Assembly (NCBI GenBank): GCA_014905825.1
Contig: JACGCN010000027.1
Location: forward strand, 124,001 to 188,000
Direction of reading: 5' to 3'
DNA from: Lyophyllum atratum
Lineage: Eukaryota > Basidiomycota > Agaricomycetes > Agaricales > Lyophyllaceae
DNA length: 64,000 nt
Numbering within the stretch: position 1 is the first letter of the stretch; each line of letters opens with the position of its first letter. The translations under genes were made by a program, and so were the position numbers. A model generated the notes under the pieces. It was given only the letters and a program-made list of their open reading frames with translations, was not told the DNA's origin and made no database searches. Below are positions 33,448 to 44,122 of the stretch, one piece after another.

Positions 33448-34616
33448 ATGCTATCCCTTCTTACCCTCCGCCTCGCGTCTCGCCGCGTCCCACTTGCCCC
33501 CGTACTCGCCCGTACGGCAGCGCGTCCGCATGCAAAGATTGTCTCTTACGCTCAGACGCGTCTCTTCCTAACAAGCGCCCTTCGTGCCGAACCCCCGAAG
33601 GTCCATGCCAACGAGTCCACTGACATTGAAGAAAAACCGAAATCCAGAAAGACCTCGACTAAGTCAACGACGAAGGCCGCTGCCAAGCCGAAGAAGAAGA
33701 AGAAGGACGCGAAACGTACGTGTCTCATCTCTCCACGCACCTCACACCCACACTGACGTTCATGCACCAACCTCGTAGCCGCGAAAAGTACGCTCATTTC
33801 CTTTCGAAATTATTTCTTGTCTTACTATGTGCAGTCACCATCCCCCGCGGCCTGAAGGTCCCAAAACACGGTCCCTCAGACTTTACACACTTCCTTTCCG
33901 CGCACTTCAACCCCTACCGCCCCAAGATCACCGCCGACAACCTCTTAGAGCGCTCCCGAGAGGGTGCAGAGACGTGGAAAACACTCTCATCGACCGAGAA
34001 AGAGGTTAGTAACCTTGTCTAACCCCCCTCCCGCTCATTGTGGTCGATGACTGACTCTCCCTCAATCTCAAACAGAAAATCCATGCAGAGGCCCAGGCTC
34101 TGAGGGACAAGATCAAGATAGACCGCAAGGCCTTCATTCTATCGCTGGATCCTAAGATTCTGAAGGAGCTCAACCGCCGCCGTCTCGCGCGGGGCAAATC
34201 CCGCATCGTCGCGCACCGCCCGGCCGAGGCGAAGAGGCCCTCGAATCAGTTCATCTTGTGCGTTTCCTGTCTTGTATCCCATGTTTGTTGGCTTACTGAT
34301 GTATGGTCACGTAGATTCGCGAATGCGTACCGTCAGCGTCATGCGGACGAGTTTAAAGACCAGCCCGTGAGTGTGGCGGCGAAGAAGGCTGCTGAGGTCT
34401 GGCGCGGTATGAGCGATGAGGAGAAAGAGGTACGTTCGCATTCGTTTTGGTTTCATTCTTCCCCACGGTGTTTCGACCTCTACGTCGTTCCGTCATGTTT
34501 TCACCTTTTTAACCGTGTCTTGTGCGCATATTGACGTTTTTGTGTGGTACCCACAGCCGTATGCGGCAAGCTATAGGGAGGCCAAGGAGGCCAGGAAAGA
34601 GGAGAATAGGGAGTAA
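33448..34616 (+). CDS. Mitochondrial HMG-box DNA-binding protein (Abf2/TFAM-like), 264 aa
   Basis: Exons are 33448-33715, 33835-34004, 34076-34257, 34315-34429 and 34557-34616, summing to 795 nt. The first residues are rich in Arg, Leu and Ala with no acidic residues (LRLASRRVPLAPVLARTAA), a typical mitochondrial presequence. A Lys/Ser/Thr-rich linker follows, then a degenerate HMG box (DFTHFLSAHFNPY...ETWKTLSSTEKEKI) and a clear one (RPSNQFILFANAYRQRH...AAEVWRGMSDEEKEPY). Two HMG boxes after a presequence is the layout of mtDNA-packaging proteins such as Abf2 and TFAM. A 9-nt extra exon (33779-33787) is possible within intron 1, with AG and GTACGC signals, and would add three residues. Confidence 0.85.
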
Positions 34617-35159
34617 AGGGTAAAGACGAATAGGGTTGGCGCCGAACATGTTTTGGGCATTTTGTTTCCTTGCTTTTTTTCTCTGCCGCCATACTATCTG
34701 CCTCTAGTTCACGCATCCTTGAACGAAACCGACGATTCCGAACAGCCAGCAACTTCAAATTATTCCAGCTTTCTCATACCCCCTACCCCTATTACCTACG
34801 GCACTTACTTTGTTCATACTTCTTTTTTCCCTTAAATATCGTACCAAGTTATAAGAATGGCTGGAATAGTAATCCTGTATTTGTGTGGAGTGGTTCGTTG
34901 GAGAGGCGCGGTTGCCTCTTCACTTGGTACGTACCTAACGGAAATACGCGTTGTTGACATTTGTTGACGCGTTCCGGGTTATTGAAATTGATGGCGTCCC
35001 GGCTCCTCTTGGTTCCAAACCTTGCCTTAAGATTCTCATCACGCCCGACGGTCGAGAGATAATGATGACTTCTAGCCACGGTCTACTTTAGGTATGTAAG
35101 TTACAGAAACTGACGATCTCTCTGATACCCTCGAATGAGGTGCCTCCCAAGTCCAAGCC
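34617..35159. other. Intergenic, between two 3' ends
   Basis: Contains the 3' ends of the HMG-box and SDR genes. Nothing else is seen. Confidence 0.6.
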
Positions 35160-36691
35160 TTAAGCAGAGAACTTTTGGCCGACGAGCTCCTCGCTCAAGG
35201 CCCATAGCTTGGCAGCATTTTCCTAAAGACAAGATATAAGACCTTGCGAGGTTGTCTCCAAGCGAATTATTTTTACCTTATCGGTCGCGTAGGGCGCAGC
35301 TGCCTCGTTGGTGACTTTGCAGTCAGTGAGGTACGAGCCACTCTTGTCTGGAAGGACCATCGAATGTTAGGAAGCAGTGTACAGGTACCAGGGGCTCTGA
35401 AATACATACCAGCGATGGAAGGATCGAAGCCGGCGACGATGTGACTGTACATCAGTAACTGTGAGATGACCGTGATAGTGATCGATAGCAAAGACACTCA
35501 CGTCGCTGTGCACTGGGAGATCGAACGGACCCAGTCACCCTTTGGCGTGCCATCAGGGTTGTAGTAATCGGCGAACTTGATGTAGTCCTCGGCGGTCATG
35601 TGCTTGTGGAGACCAGTGTTGGCACCTCCAGGCTAGCGGGCACAGAGATCAGCGACGGTTGCATGAGGTATCATGCGTTGAAACGCGTACGTGGAGGGAG
35701 AAGGCCTTCAGGTTGGTGTTCTTGTAGCGTTCGGCGAGCTCAACGGCGAACAAGATGTTGGCCTATACATAAAGGAGATGAGTTGCGTTTCAAGCCGCTT
35801 CCTTGTACGTTAGGACTTGCCGTCTTGCTCTGGCCGCTACAAGAGCACCTGATGTCAGCTTTGTCCCACAAGTGCGCAAATGATCTTGGCTTACTATGCA
35901 ATCCATTTATCGTAGGTTTTACCGTCTTCGAATCCGTAGTCCTATCGCAGGCTCAAGGTGAATAGGCAGCTTCAAGAAGTCAAATTTAGCATACCTCAAA
36001 GCGGACACCGCCCCAGAAGTGCCCAACGGAAGCGACGGACACGACTCGGGGTGCCTTTGACTCGAGAACCTTGGGCAAGATGAGGTTGGTGAAGAGGAAG
36101 TTGCCGATGTGGTTGTTGCCAAACTGAGATTCAAGTCCATCCTCAGTCTTTTCATAGGGTGTGCCCATCTGTTCAAATTGACGGTTCAGCCGTCACTCTC
36201 GACCTTGTCGCGGAAATGACGTACGATGCCAGCGTTCAGGATGACAACGTCGATGGGGCCGGGGTAGGCGAGAATTTCATCAGCCGCCTTGCGGACCGCC
36301 TTCTGCGAGTTAAGGTCAAGGATCAGCTCGGTGGTCTTCGTGTTGGGGGCCTCCTTCTCGATATTGGCGATAGTCTCCTGAATCCTGGATCAACAATTGT
36401 CAGGTGCGAACGCATGATGGTGATGGATATTCGTACTTGCTGGAGCTGCGACCGGCTAGGATGAGGTTTGCGCCATGTAACGCGAGTACACGGGCTGCCT
36501 CGGCACCCAAACCGCCAGCAGTCACACCGGTTACCAGCACTGAGCAAGGCAAGTATCAGACGATCGTGTTTTATCAGGAAGACGGGGCGTGGCTGACCTG
36601 TCTTTCCCTTGATTTCAGCGGCGAAAGTATCGGCAACCTCCATCGCGTGTGTGTTGTTATCCCAGACCATGTTGGAAGTCGTAGTGTGCAA
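35160..36691 (-). CDS. Short-chain dehydrogenase/reductase, about 314-321 aa, eleven exons
   Basis: Minus-strand exons are 36691-36598, 36539-36437, 36384-36225, 36168-35995, 35941-35895, 35836-35821 (16 nt), 35762-35691, 35632-35502, 35445-35411, 35347-35277 and 35222-35160, consistent in phase throughout. The start is at 36691 or at the in-frame ATG 36670. SDR motifs are in order: the Rossmann glycine motif VTGVTAGGLG, NAG, a catalytic serine in VVSVASVGHFW, and YGQSK (YxxxK), then PGGANTGL. It is an NAD(P)-dependent oxidoreductase close to the retinol-dehydrogenase/WW-oxidoreductase type; the substrate is unknown. The intron after exon 6 appears to use a GC donor (ACG|GCAAGT). It lies about 2 kb from the terpenoid cluster and could serve it, but nothing shows this. 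Confidence 0.88.
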
Positions 36692-38554
36692 GTTCGGTTG
36701 TAGGGTGTGTAAGGAGCTGTTGAGAGTAGATCTGGAAGGTGTTGAGACAAGATATACTGGGTCCTCGCTCCGGGCCGATCATCCAGAGCCCCACTCTGAA
36801 AATCGTGATTGGCCTTTGAGACTAGGGATGTACTCAATGCGGCATGCTTCGCAGATAGGCTCTACAGCCACTTTGTTTTCTCGAATGCTGAGTAGCTGCC
36901 GAGGGTCTGCTTAGCCGCGCGTACTGATATCAACTTCGCCCTTGTTGTCACTCCATATTCGTAAGGTCTCTGTCGTTATTGTCGGGATCTCCGCGGATCT
37001 CCATAAGCCGTCCTTCTGTTATGAATCCACTTTGAGCCAAATCGTGATTGTCGAGAGGAATAGCGTGCTTTTCCAGGTGGACCCTAGGACCACATCACCT
37101 TCCCTTGAATACACCGAGTGCCTGCTGCGACGCTTCTCTCTGTGCCGAGCGTACGCGTAGTCTTGTCGAAGCGCTGAAGCCGACCGCCTCGGATCTCAAT
37201 CGTCCATTACTCTGGCTGATTGGCCCCACCCGGATATGCACAAGGTGCGAGCAGCGACGAACAAAGGGCTTCGAACCAAGCAGGTGGCTGTGAACGGGAC
37301 ATGAGCGAAGGCGACGGAGATGGAAACCCAGAGAAGATCTACCTGGAAACGCAGGTACAAGCATTCGTAAAAGCAACAGAAAGATGTGAAACCTATAGAG
37401 GAAGAAGCGACCGCACGCCTGAATGTGCGGGAAAAGGAGTTGGACCTCTGTGATATTAAATGAGGTCTCGGACTTACTACACACCCCGAATCCGTACTAT
37501 ACGCTCCCGTACGTTCATTCCTGTCCATCACGGGTTTTCGCCCATCCATCTGCTCGCCTGCCATGCTGCCACGCTCGCTCGTATGTTTGTCCATTCACCT
37601 GCCCTCTGCACGAGAATGGCTCCTGTAACCAAGAGTGCCTGCAATAGCAGGTATCTTAGAAAGTCAGGAGCTCAAAAGGCGGTTTGAGGAGTTATGGCTG
37701 AGGTTAGGGTCGGTGGGCATAGCGGTGGTGGTGCGGGTCAGGCGGACTGAGACGGCCACTGTGCGCTGGACGCACTGTTTGTTCGGCGGCAGCGGCTTTG
37801 ATGAACCTCATGGTGCATCCCGGAAACGCCTCGGAGCAATTGTATGCTAGGATTGGATAGACTGCTGGGGTCCGTAGTTTACACCGTAGGGTCGGTGTGC
37901 TAGAAACGCATCACAACGAATTTTCCCACATAAGATCTACCCTATTCTTTCATGAGCTATACTATTACGATAGCGATGTTGCGTTTTGTTGGGACATGGC
38001 AGGATTCTGGAGCATCTCTGTGGCAGTGTGGATGCGATTCGGCGTGCCATGTGAGGTCATCTTGCCGGTGCGGGAGGGCTGCTGCGCATCGAGTTGGTAA
38101 CCCGGCTGGGAGGTTGCGAGTATGTGGGTGAGGAGGAGGTGACCGTACAAAGTGATACAAATCTTACTACCGTGGTTCGGATTCAAGTCCGCGCCGCTGG
38201 CACAACTAGTTCACCATCACCCGAAAAAAAGACGCTTATCACGACCTCAGTAAATTCGTTGGTCCAATGGCTAGTGCTCTGTTCCACATGGAATGCCGCA
38301 CTCGTCTGGAGGCAAGTTTTCAGCCGCCGCTACGTCGAGTCGTGGATCTCGAATACTACCGTCCACCCAGGAGTTAACCCGGTGGCACCGTTGCCTGAAG
38401 ACGATCTCCTATCACGGAAAGGCCACAATAAGCGCGGCTCTAGTCGAATTCGACTTATAAGTCGCGGGTCGTAGACATATGTGCCGGCTACGTCTCGGGA
38501 GTCTGTATCCAACAAACGACTTATCTCTACCTGCACTTTTCTACACCTGTTTAC
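36692..38554. other. Intergenic, divergent; nested palindromes near its right end
   Basis: No gene is recognised in this 1.9-kb region. Two overlapping perfect 14-bp palindromes, AGTCGAATTCGACT (38442-38455) and CGACTTATAAGTCG (38451-38464), lie about 90-110 bp upstream of the dehydrogenase start at 38555 and are candidate dimer-binding sites. Confidence 0.5.
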
Positions 38555-40068
38555 ATGGCTACAGCTACGACGATGCTTGCCGCGCAATTTCAGCCTGGTG
38601 AGACGCGGCTCGCTCTAAAGGAGAAGCACCTAGTACCTTCCGCCGGCCCAGGCCAGGTCCTTCTGAAAGTCGCCGCTTGCGGAGGTGAGTGGATGACGAA
38701 TGCTCTTCTGTATGTTACTGACCTGTCGATCTTCTAGTGTGTCACTCTGATATTATGTTCATTGACGGAAATGTTCTACCGATTCCTCTGGTCCTCGGGC
38801 ATGAAATTTCCGGCCACGTCGTTGAGTAAGCCTTTCGGCGGGATCTTTGATGCGCCTTGATACTGATCCTAAACGTACACTTTAGAATTGGTCAAGGCGT
38901 CAAAGATGCATCGATCAAGCAGGGGGGTCTATATGCCGTCGCTGCGATAACGCCGACCGCGCAGTCTCTTCACGGTATGCCGGCGCTCTTCGATTCGCCG
39001 GGCGCAAGCGGCGACGGCGGATTTGCGGAGTATGTACTGGTTCGAGAAGACCAGCTTGTCGCTGTGGTAAGCTCAATGATATATAATCCTTCTGAATGAG
39101 TGCTTATAATCATTCGCAGCCCGACGGCGTGTCGGCCGAGCTTGCAGCTGTAGCAGCTGACGCTGGGATCAATGCGTACAAATTCGTCGTCACATCTGCA
39201 CAGGTGTGTGCGTCCGTTCCAAGATCTCATCATATACTGAGCATGTGCAGATTGACGGGACAAGCAAAAGGTCGGTGCTTGTCATTGGCGTTGGAGGTCT
39301 TGGTCATCAAGCCGTGCAAATTGCTGCGCATTTCGGTGCGACTGGTAAGTGACAGAAAATTAACTAATGGTTAAAGCTCAATCATGCGGTCTACAGTGTA
39401 CGCATGTGACCCCAAACCAACGGCTCGTGAGCTCGCGATCAAGCTCGGGGCCGTCGAAGCTTTCAGCCCAGATGAGCTAACAGCCAAGATTGCTGAGGGT
39501 TTCACTGTCGATGTGGCCATGGATTTTGTCGCTCGTAGCTCAAGTAAGCTATCAATGTCGCGTGGCCATGTAGTAAACTGAACATTCAACAGCATTTGAG
39601 AGTTGCAAAGCCGCACTACGAGGCAATAACAAATCTTTCCCCGCCAATCCTCGCCTTGTCGTAGTATGTCTATTCCCCGACAGTAACCCTCTACTTGACT
39701 GACATGGGATCACCATAGGCCGGCCTGACCAACGACAAGCTTGAATTCTCGACACTCGACACCCTCACATACAATCTGACGAGTAAGCATCTACCTATAC
39801 ATTTCCCCGTCTAACCAGGAACTGAATAACGTGGCAGTCACGACACCCCAATATGGCACTAGGAAAGATCTCGAGGATGTCCTGGAGCTGTACCGGACGG
39901 TACGCCGCTGTTTCCCTTACATCCTAGCAAGCATCTGAAATTCTTTCGCAGGGTGCTGTCACTCCAGTGGTCTCGAGCCATCGTCTCGATGAGGTCAATG
40001 ATGTCCTTGATGAGCTGCGTTCTGGTACTGTGCTAGGTAGAAAAGTCCTGCTACCCCCGAGTGCCTGA
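38555..40068 (+). CDS. Medium-chain alcohol dehydrogenase-like protein, structural-zinc cysteines missing
   Basis: The start is the ATG at 38555 and the stop is 40066-40068, with about ten short exons. The GroES-like domain shows CGVCHSD and LGHEISGHVVE, which supply catalytic-zinc ligands. The Rossmann domain shows VLVIGVGGLGHQAVQIAAHFGA, then YACDPKPTARELAIKLGA. The Cys-rich lobe that binds the structural zinc in most zinc ADHs is replaced by GLYAVAAITPTAQSLHGMPAL, without four cysteines. It should oxidise an alcohol or reduce a carbonyl with NAD(P). Its position 0.8 kb from the first P450 suggests a tailoring role in the terpenoid cluster, which is inference. Confidence 0.82.
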
Positions 40069-40904
40069 AGGCAGGCTCTCCCTAAAGAATAACTTTCGTC
40101 TTAGACTTTACATAAGATGGCTTCTTTTATCATTAAAATGCTTGGAGTATAATGTATTTTTTCTCGACTAAACCATAGCGGAATGACGATCGAAGGTGGA
40201 GGCGTCTTGCAAAACACATAGTCTGAATGCGACGCGGTTCTTGAAGGCCTTAGGCAGTTCTTAGAAATTCAAGTGCTACTATCTATAGATTCTGACCCCG
40301 GATACCTCCAGTTTGATTGAGACGCGATTCCTATTCCAGCGAGCTACGGTATCGTGGACGTATGTATGTGCTGCATGTGAAGGTCGCTGAGTTTAAACCT
40401 TTCGACCCCTCTGAATCATCATCGATTCCGCGTCCTGCGTTCCTCAGTGGGATCGTGCCGTGTAATTTTGCCTCACCTTGCCCTTTCTCGGCGTTGCAGT
40501 CAAGTACTTACGTGTTACGTGTCGTTCCTATGATCATTATTATATCAGATGCTGCTTCAAAGTGCCTCGAAGTCTGCGATGCCGGACTCTGTCAACCTGA
40601 TGGGTTGAAAGTATAGCCCAATGAGTCCATGGCGCCGGCGTTGGCATCATTTCAAAGAACTCAATTCGCATGAGATTCACGAAAGAGTAGATACAACGAC
40701 ATGTACGACCATGTAGTCTATAGCGGCCGTACCAAGTGACAGAAATGAGCTGAGATCATCAGACGCAACTTGGAGTATGAAGTGAGATAAGGATCATACA
40801 TACGATACAAAAGATAGGATGATATGTGAACGGTCGTAATTTGAGATTCAAACATAGAAGCTCCCTCGAGTCAATAGCAAAGGCCTGTATAAGCCTGACT
40901 TTAC
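40069..40904. other. Intergenic, between two 3' ends
   Basis: Lies between the convergent ends of the dehydrogenase and P450-1. Nothing recognisable is seen. Confidence 0.55.
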
Positions 40905-43227
40905 CTACTTCTCCTTTGCCTGGGGCAACAAAACATTGAGGTCCTTCTCGCACTCCGCCCACTCCCGCTTGGCCACTTCCGCGCGTTGCGGCGAGCGCGG
41001 CTCGAAGACAGCAGGGAACTTGAAGGGTGCACTCGAGAACTGTGTGCACAATGCCGTCAACGACGTCACCTGCTAAAAGAAGAATGACAGCCACGTACCT
41101 CTCCACTGAACGCCGCGTCGGTATCACTGTAGGTGAACGGCTTGCCTGTCTTGGGATCCAGCTCCTTGGACTTGCGGATGTTGAAGGTCCAAAGGATGAT
41201 GGCGATGTTGATCCACATCGAGCGCTCAGCGAACGGAACGCCCGGGCACACTGTTGCATCGCGATGAGCCATCTATGAAGCAGACATCATGAGACGTAGC
41301 TCAATGATACTTACTGCGTCGTCCGAATCCAAAGGCGCTCGTCTCGTAGTCGGCTTTGAGGTTGCCCTTGGCGTCGAGGAACCGAGCCGGCTCGAATCGG
41401 TCGCGATCAACGAACCTTTTCTCTTCATGCTCGATCGCCCTGCATTTGATCTGTTAGTACAGTATCACCTCGTCTTGAAGAAAAGCTAACCAGGGAACGG
41501 CGAAGATGATGCTGCCCTTTGGGATGAAGTACTCTTGCCCCTCGTATTCGACAACGTCGCTCTCGGTAGACATGTGGGGCACACCGAAGCGAGCTATGTA
41601 TCGGAATTAGTCAGGTATCGCAAATTTTACGGTGATGTAACACACCTGCGGGACGCCATCGGAGCGTTTCTGCGAATTGAATGACCGTTATTCTTTGTTC
41701 GAACGCTGAGGGAGGCGAGCAAACATACCGCGTACAATAGCTTCCACATAGGGGAGGTATGGACGGTCCTTGAAGGTTGGCAGGCGATCCTCGCCCACTA
41801 CGGCATCGATCTCCTTTTGCGCTCTGGGAATCCATTCAGGGTAACGAAGGCAGGCGAGGATGAAGACCTGGAGAGAAAGTGCGGTCTGTTGTGCTGCAGA
41901 TTAGTAAGTGTAGTCGAGGTGAGATAGTAAAGCCCCTACAGTCTCAATAGCTGCCTGAAAGGTCACCTTGCGCGTCAGATACATTGGCTAAGAAGAGGAA
42001 AATCTGGACTCACGCCAGTGAATTGGTTCATGAGACGACGCTGGTCTCCTTCGGGCTTGTCTTCGCTTGCGAACTGTGCAGCCCAACTGTGAAGCTCATT
42101 TGAACATCTTAAGCTCTGTAGTTGTTTGCAAGAGGACGCACGTGTTCATGCCTGAGGCCTTGCCCGATACCGCCTCGTTGATAATTTTGTTGTAGATATC
42201 GTCCTCTCGCTTGCGGTACTTAGCCGCACGAGTTTTCCATGGCATCGGTCCAGGGATTTTGTCGAGGAAGGGTAGGACGTTGATGATGCTAGCCGAGGGG
42301 GTGGCCAGACTGACGAATTGGGCGATGACCTGATCCATAGCGGTGAGCTAGCGACCTCTATCTGGATCTATCTGGACTCACAGAGATAATCTCTTTGAGC
42401 TCAGGCTCGTGGCCTGTTGGACAGTGCATGCCGAATCCAGCTGCAAGGACCATGCTAGCCGAGACACTGGCATTGAGAAAGGTTAACGTTATTAGGTCTC
42501 GTTTCGGGTGCAGCTAAGAACGAAAAGGCATACCGATCCAAGTGGTGGAACCAATCCTTTCCGCTATCTTCTATGAGACTCTTCGTGGTCAGGATAGCCT
42601 CGAACTCCTGTAGACTCTCCGTCTTCCCAGCCCGCACATCGGACATGAGTCCTGCGGTCAATTTTCTTCCAATGCGGTGGCTCTCTCCCTGTTCACAAAC
42701 GCCCCAGTATGCCATCGTCGGATCGACATGGTTACGCTGATAAGATTTGAGCGATTGCCATTCGATACACAGAAATAGAATGGGCACATACGACGTAGGG
42801 CACGACCGGACGGGAGGAGAACTTGGCTGCTCGCCTTTCGAGAATCTCCTTGGCGAGTTTGACGTCTCCGATCAGAATCACAGGCTGTCCGTTGCTCATT
42901 CAGTACCAGAGATAAAGTAACGTGGGAGCCAAACTTACGTTTCCGGCCAAGTTCAAATATACGAGGCCGCCATACTTTTCGAGCTGAGTCCTGAAGTATG
43001 TAGCCAAATGCTATGGGAGTAGATATTGGTCAATGGTAGGGCTGCATATGCTATACACGTACTCCGCCAGGCAGTTGTAAAACATTTCCGAGAAAAGGTA
43101 TTCCTGGAGGGCCTGGAGGAAGTTTACGGCCTGAGTTCGAGGTCGAGCGAGCGTAGATTGCACCGAGGGTGACCAAGACGATACCAGCGGCAATGGCCAA
43201 CTGCTGAGGTAGAGCCGCGTCTAACAT
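40905..43227 (-). CDS. Cytochrome P450 (cluster P450-1)
   Basis: Start at the ATG at 43227, stop at 40905-40907. The N-terminus is a membrane anchor (LAIAAGIVLVTLGAIYA) followed by the proline hinge KLPPGPPGIPFLGNV. Further exons encode DWFHHLDR, SIINVLPFLDKIPGPMPW, then the K-helix ETLRWRP, a segment ending ARFLDAKGNLKADYETS, and the heme-binding FGFGRRMCPG, with the cysteine ligand in a separate exon. The last exon encodes FPAVFEPRSPQRAEVAKREW. It is an ER monooxygenase. It is paralogous along its whole length to P450-2, from which it is divergently transcribed. About twelve exons; not every boundary is fixed. The substrate is not known; a terpene is likely from context. Confidence 0.9.
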
Positions 43228-44122
43228 TTTGAGCCTGTGGCTTAGTGTAGAGGAGTCGGAGAGTAAGAAGCAGAGGGATCAGGAAAGTGTTGATGAGGCA
43301 ACGGCCGGATTGTCGACTTGTGGGAGACACGGGTCTTTGTAGGAAGACAGGTCCTTCGACTTATGAGATTGCACTCGCTTGGGTTTGAGAAGCCGCATCA
43401 TCCTCTACTCGGCTCCTGGAGACCAAACCACGCGAAGATAACCTCCAGACAAGGATCACTGAGTCCAGATGTGCCGTGTAATGGGTATCCGACAAAACCG
43501 CGGTCAAACGATCGCCTGTAACGCAACAAGACGGAGACAATGAGCGGTTTTCTATGTGGAGAGATACAATTGCCGCTTGATGGGTGTTCAGGGAAGTCAG
43601 AGGTTCTGACGAGGGATGGGGCTGCGCAATCAGGACCTGAAGCCGAGGTAGCCGCGGTCAATGAATTGGCAAGCATCATGAACTTCGAAGAGAGACACGA
43701 GTAATATTCTAAGTCGGCACCGTGCCGAACGTGGAGACCGGACGGTGGATGTGGATAGTTGGATCGCCTAGCTGCTGTTGCCGACGTTGGTCATGGTGAG
43801 GAGGAAGAAAAGGCTGTGAGTGGGTGGGGATCAATAACAGATAGCTATCACTTACGTAAACACCTTGCACACGACCCGCGACCCGAACGTACTTGCGTAT
43901 CGCCTACAACCGCGTAACTCCTCCTCAACCAGACGAGCCACTTCTTACGGTATGGAAATGATAACTCTAGGGCAGAAAGCGCGGAGGTCTGGTTATAACT
44001 ATCCCCGGCGGACCCACCACAAATAGTCCACGTTCTGACCAGTAGCCTCTGCTACTTGCCCCCTTACCGACTCAGTCTTCTCTCGCCTCCCCTTGCCCAA
44101 CCTTCATCTCCAAAGTATTGAA
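43228..44122. promoter_or_regulatory. Divergent promoter of P450-1 and P450-2 with two shared motifs
   Basis: Motif A, GCTATCACTTACGTAA, lies at 43843-43858 and contains the 8-bp palindrome TTACGTAA, a known bZIP-type site. Motif B begins GACGAGCCACTTC and spans 43932-43952, about 170 bp upstream of the P450-2 start. Both occur again in the same order and orientation at 50473-50608 upstream of the terpene cyclase. Confidence 0.6.

Noticed and set aside
35160..36691. The SDR gene as a definite member of the terpenoid cluster
   Set aside because: It is separated by 1.9 kb, lacks motifs A and B upstream, and resembles a general SDR; membership is possible but unsupported.
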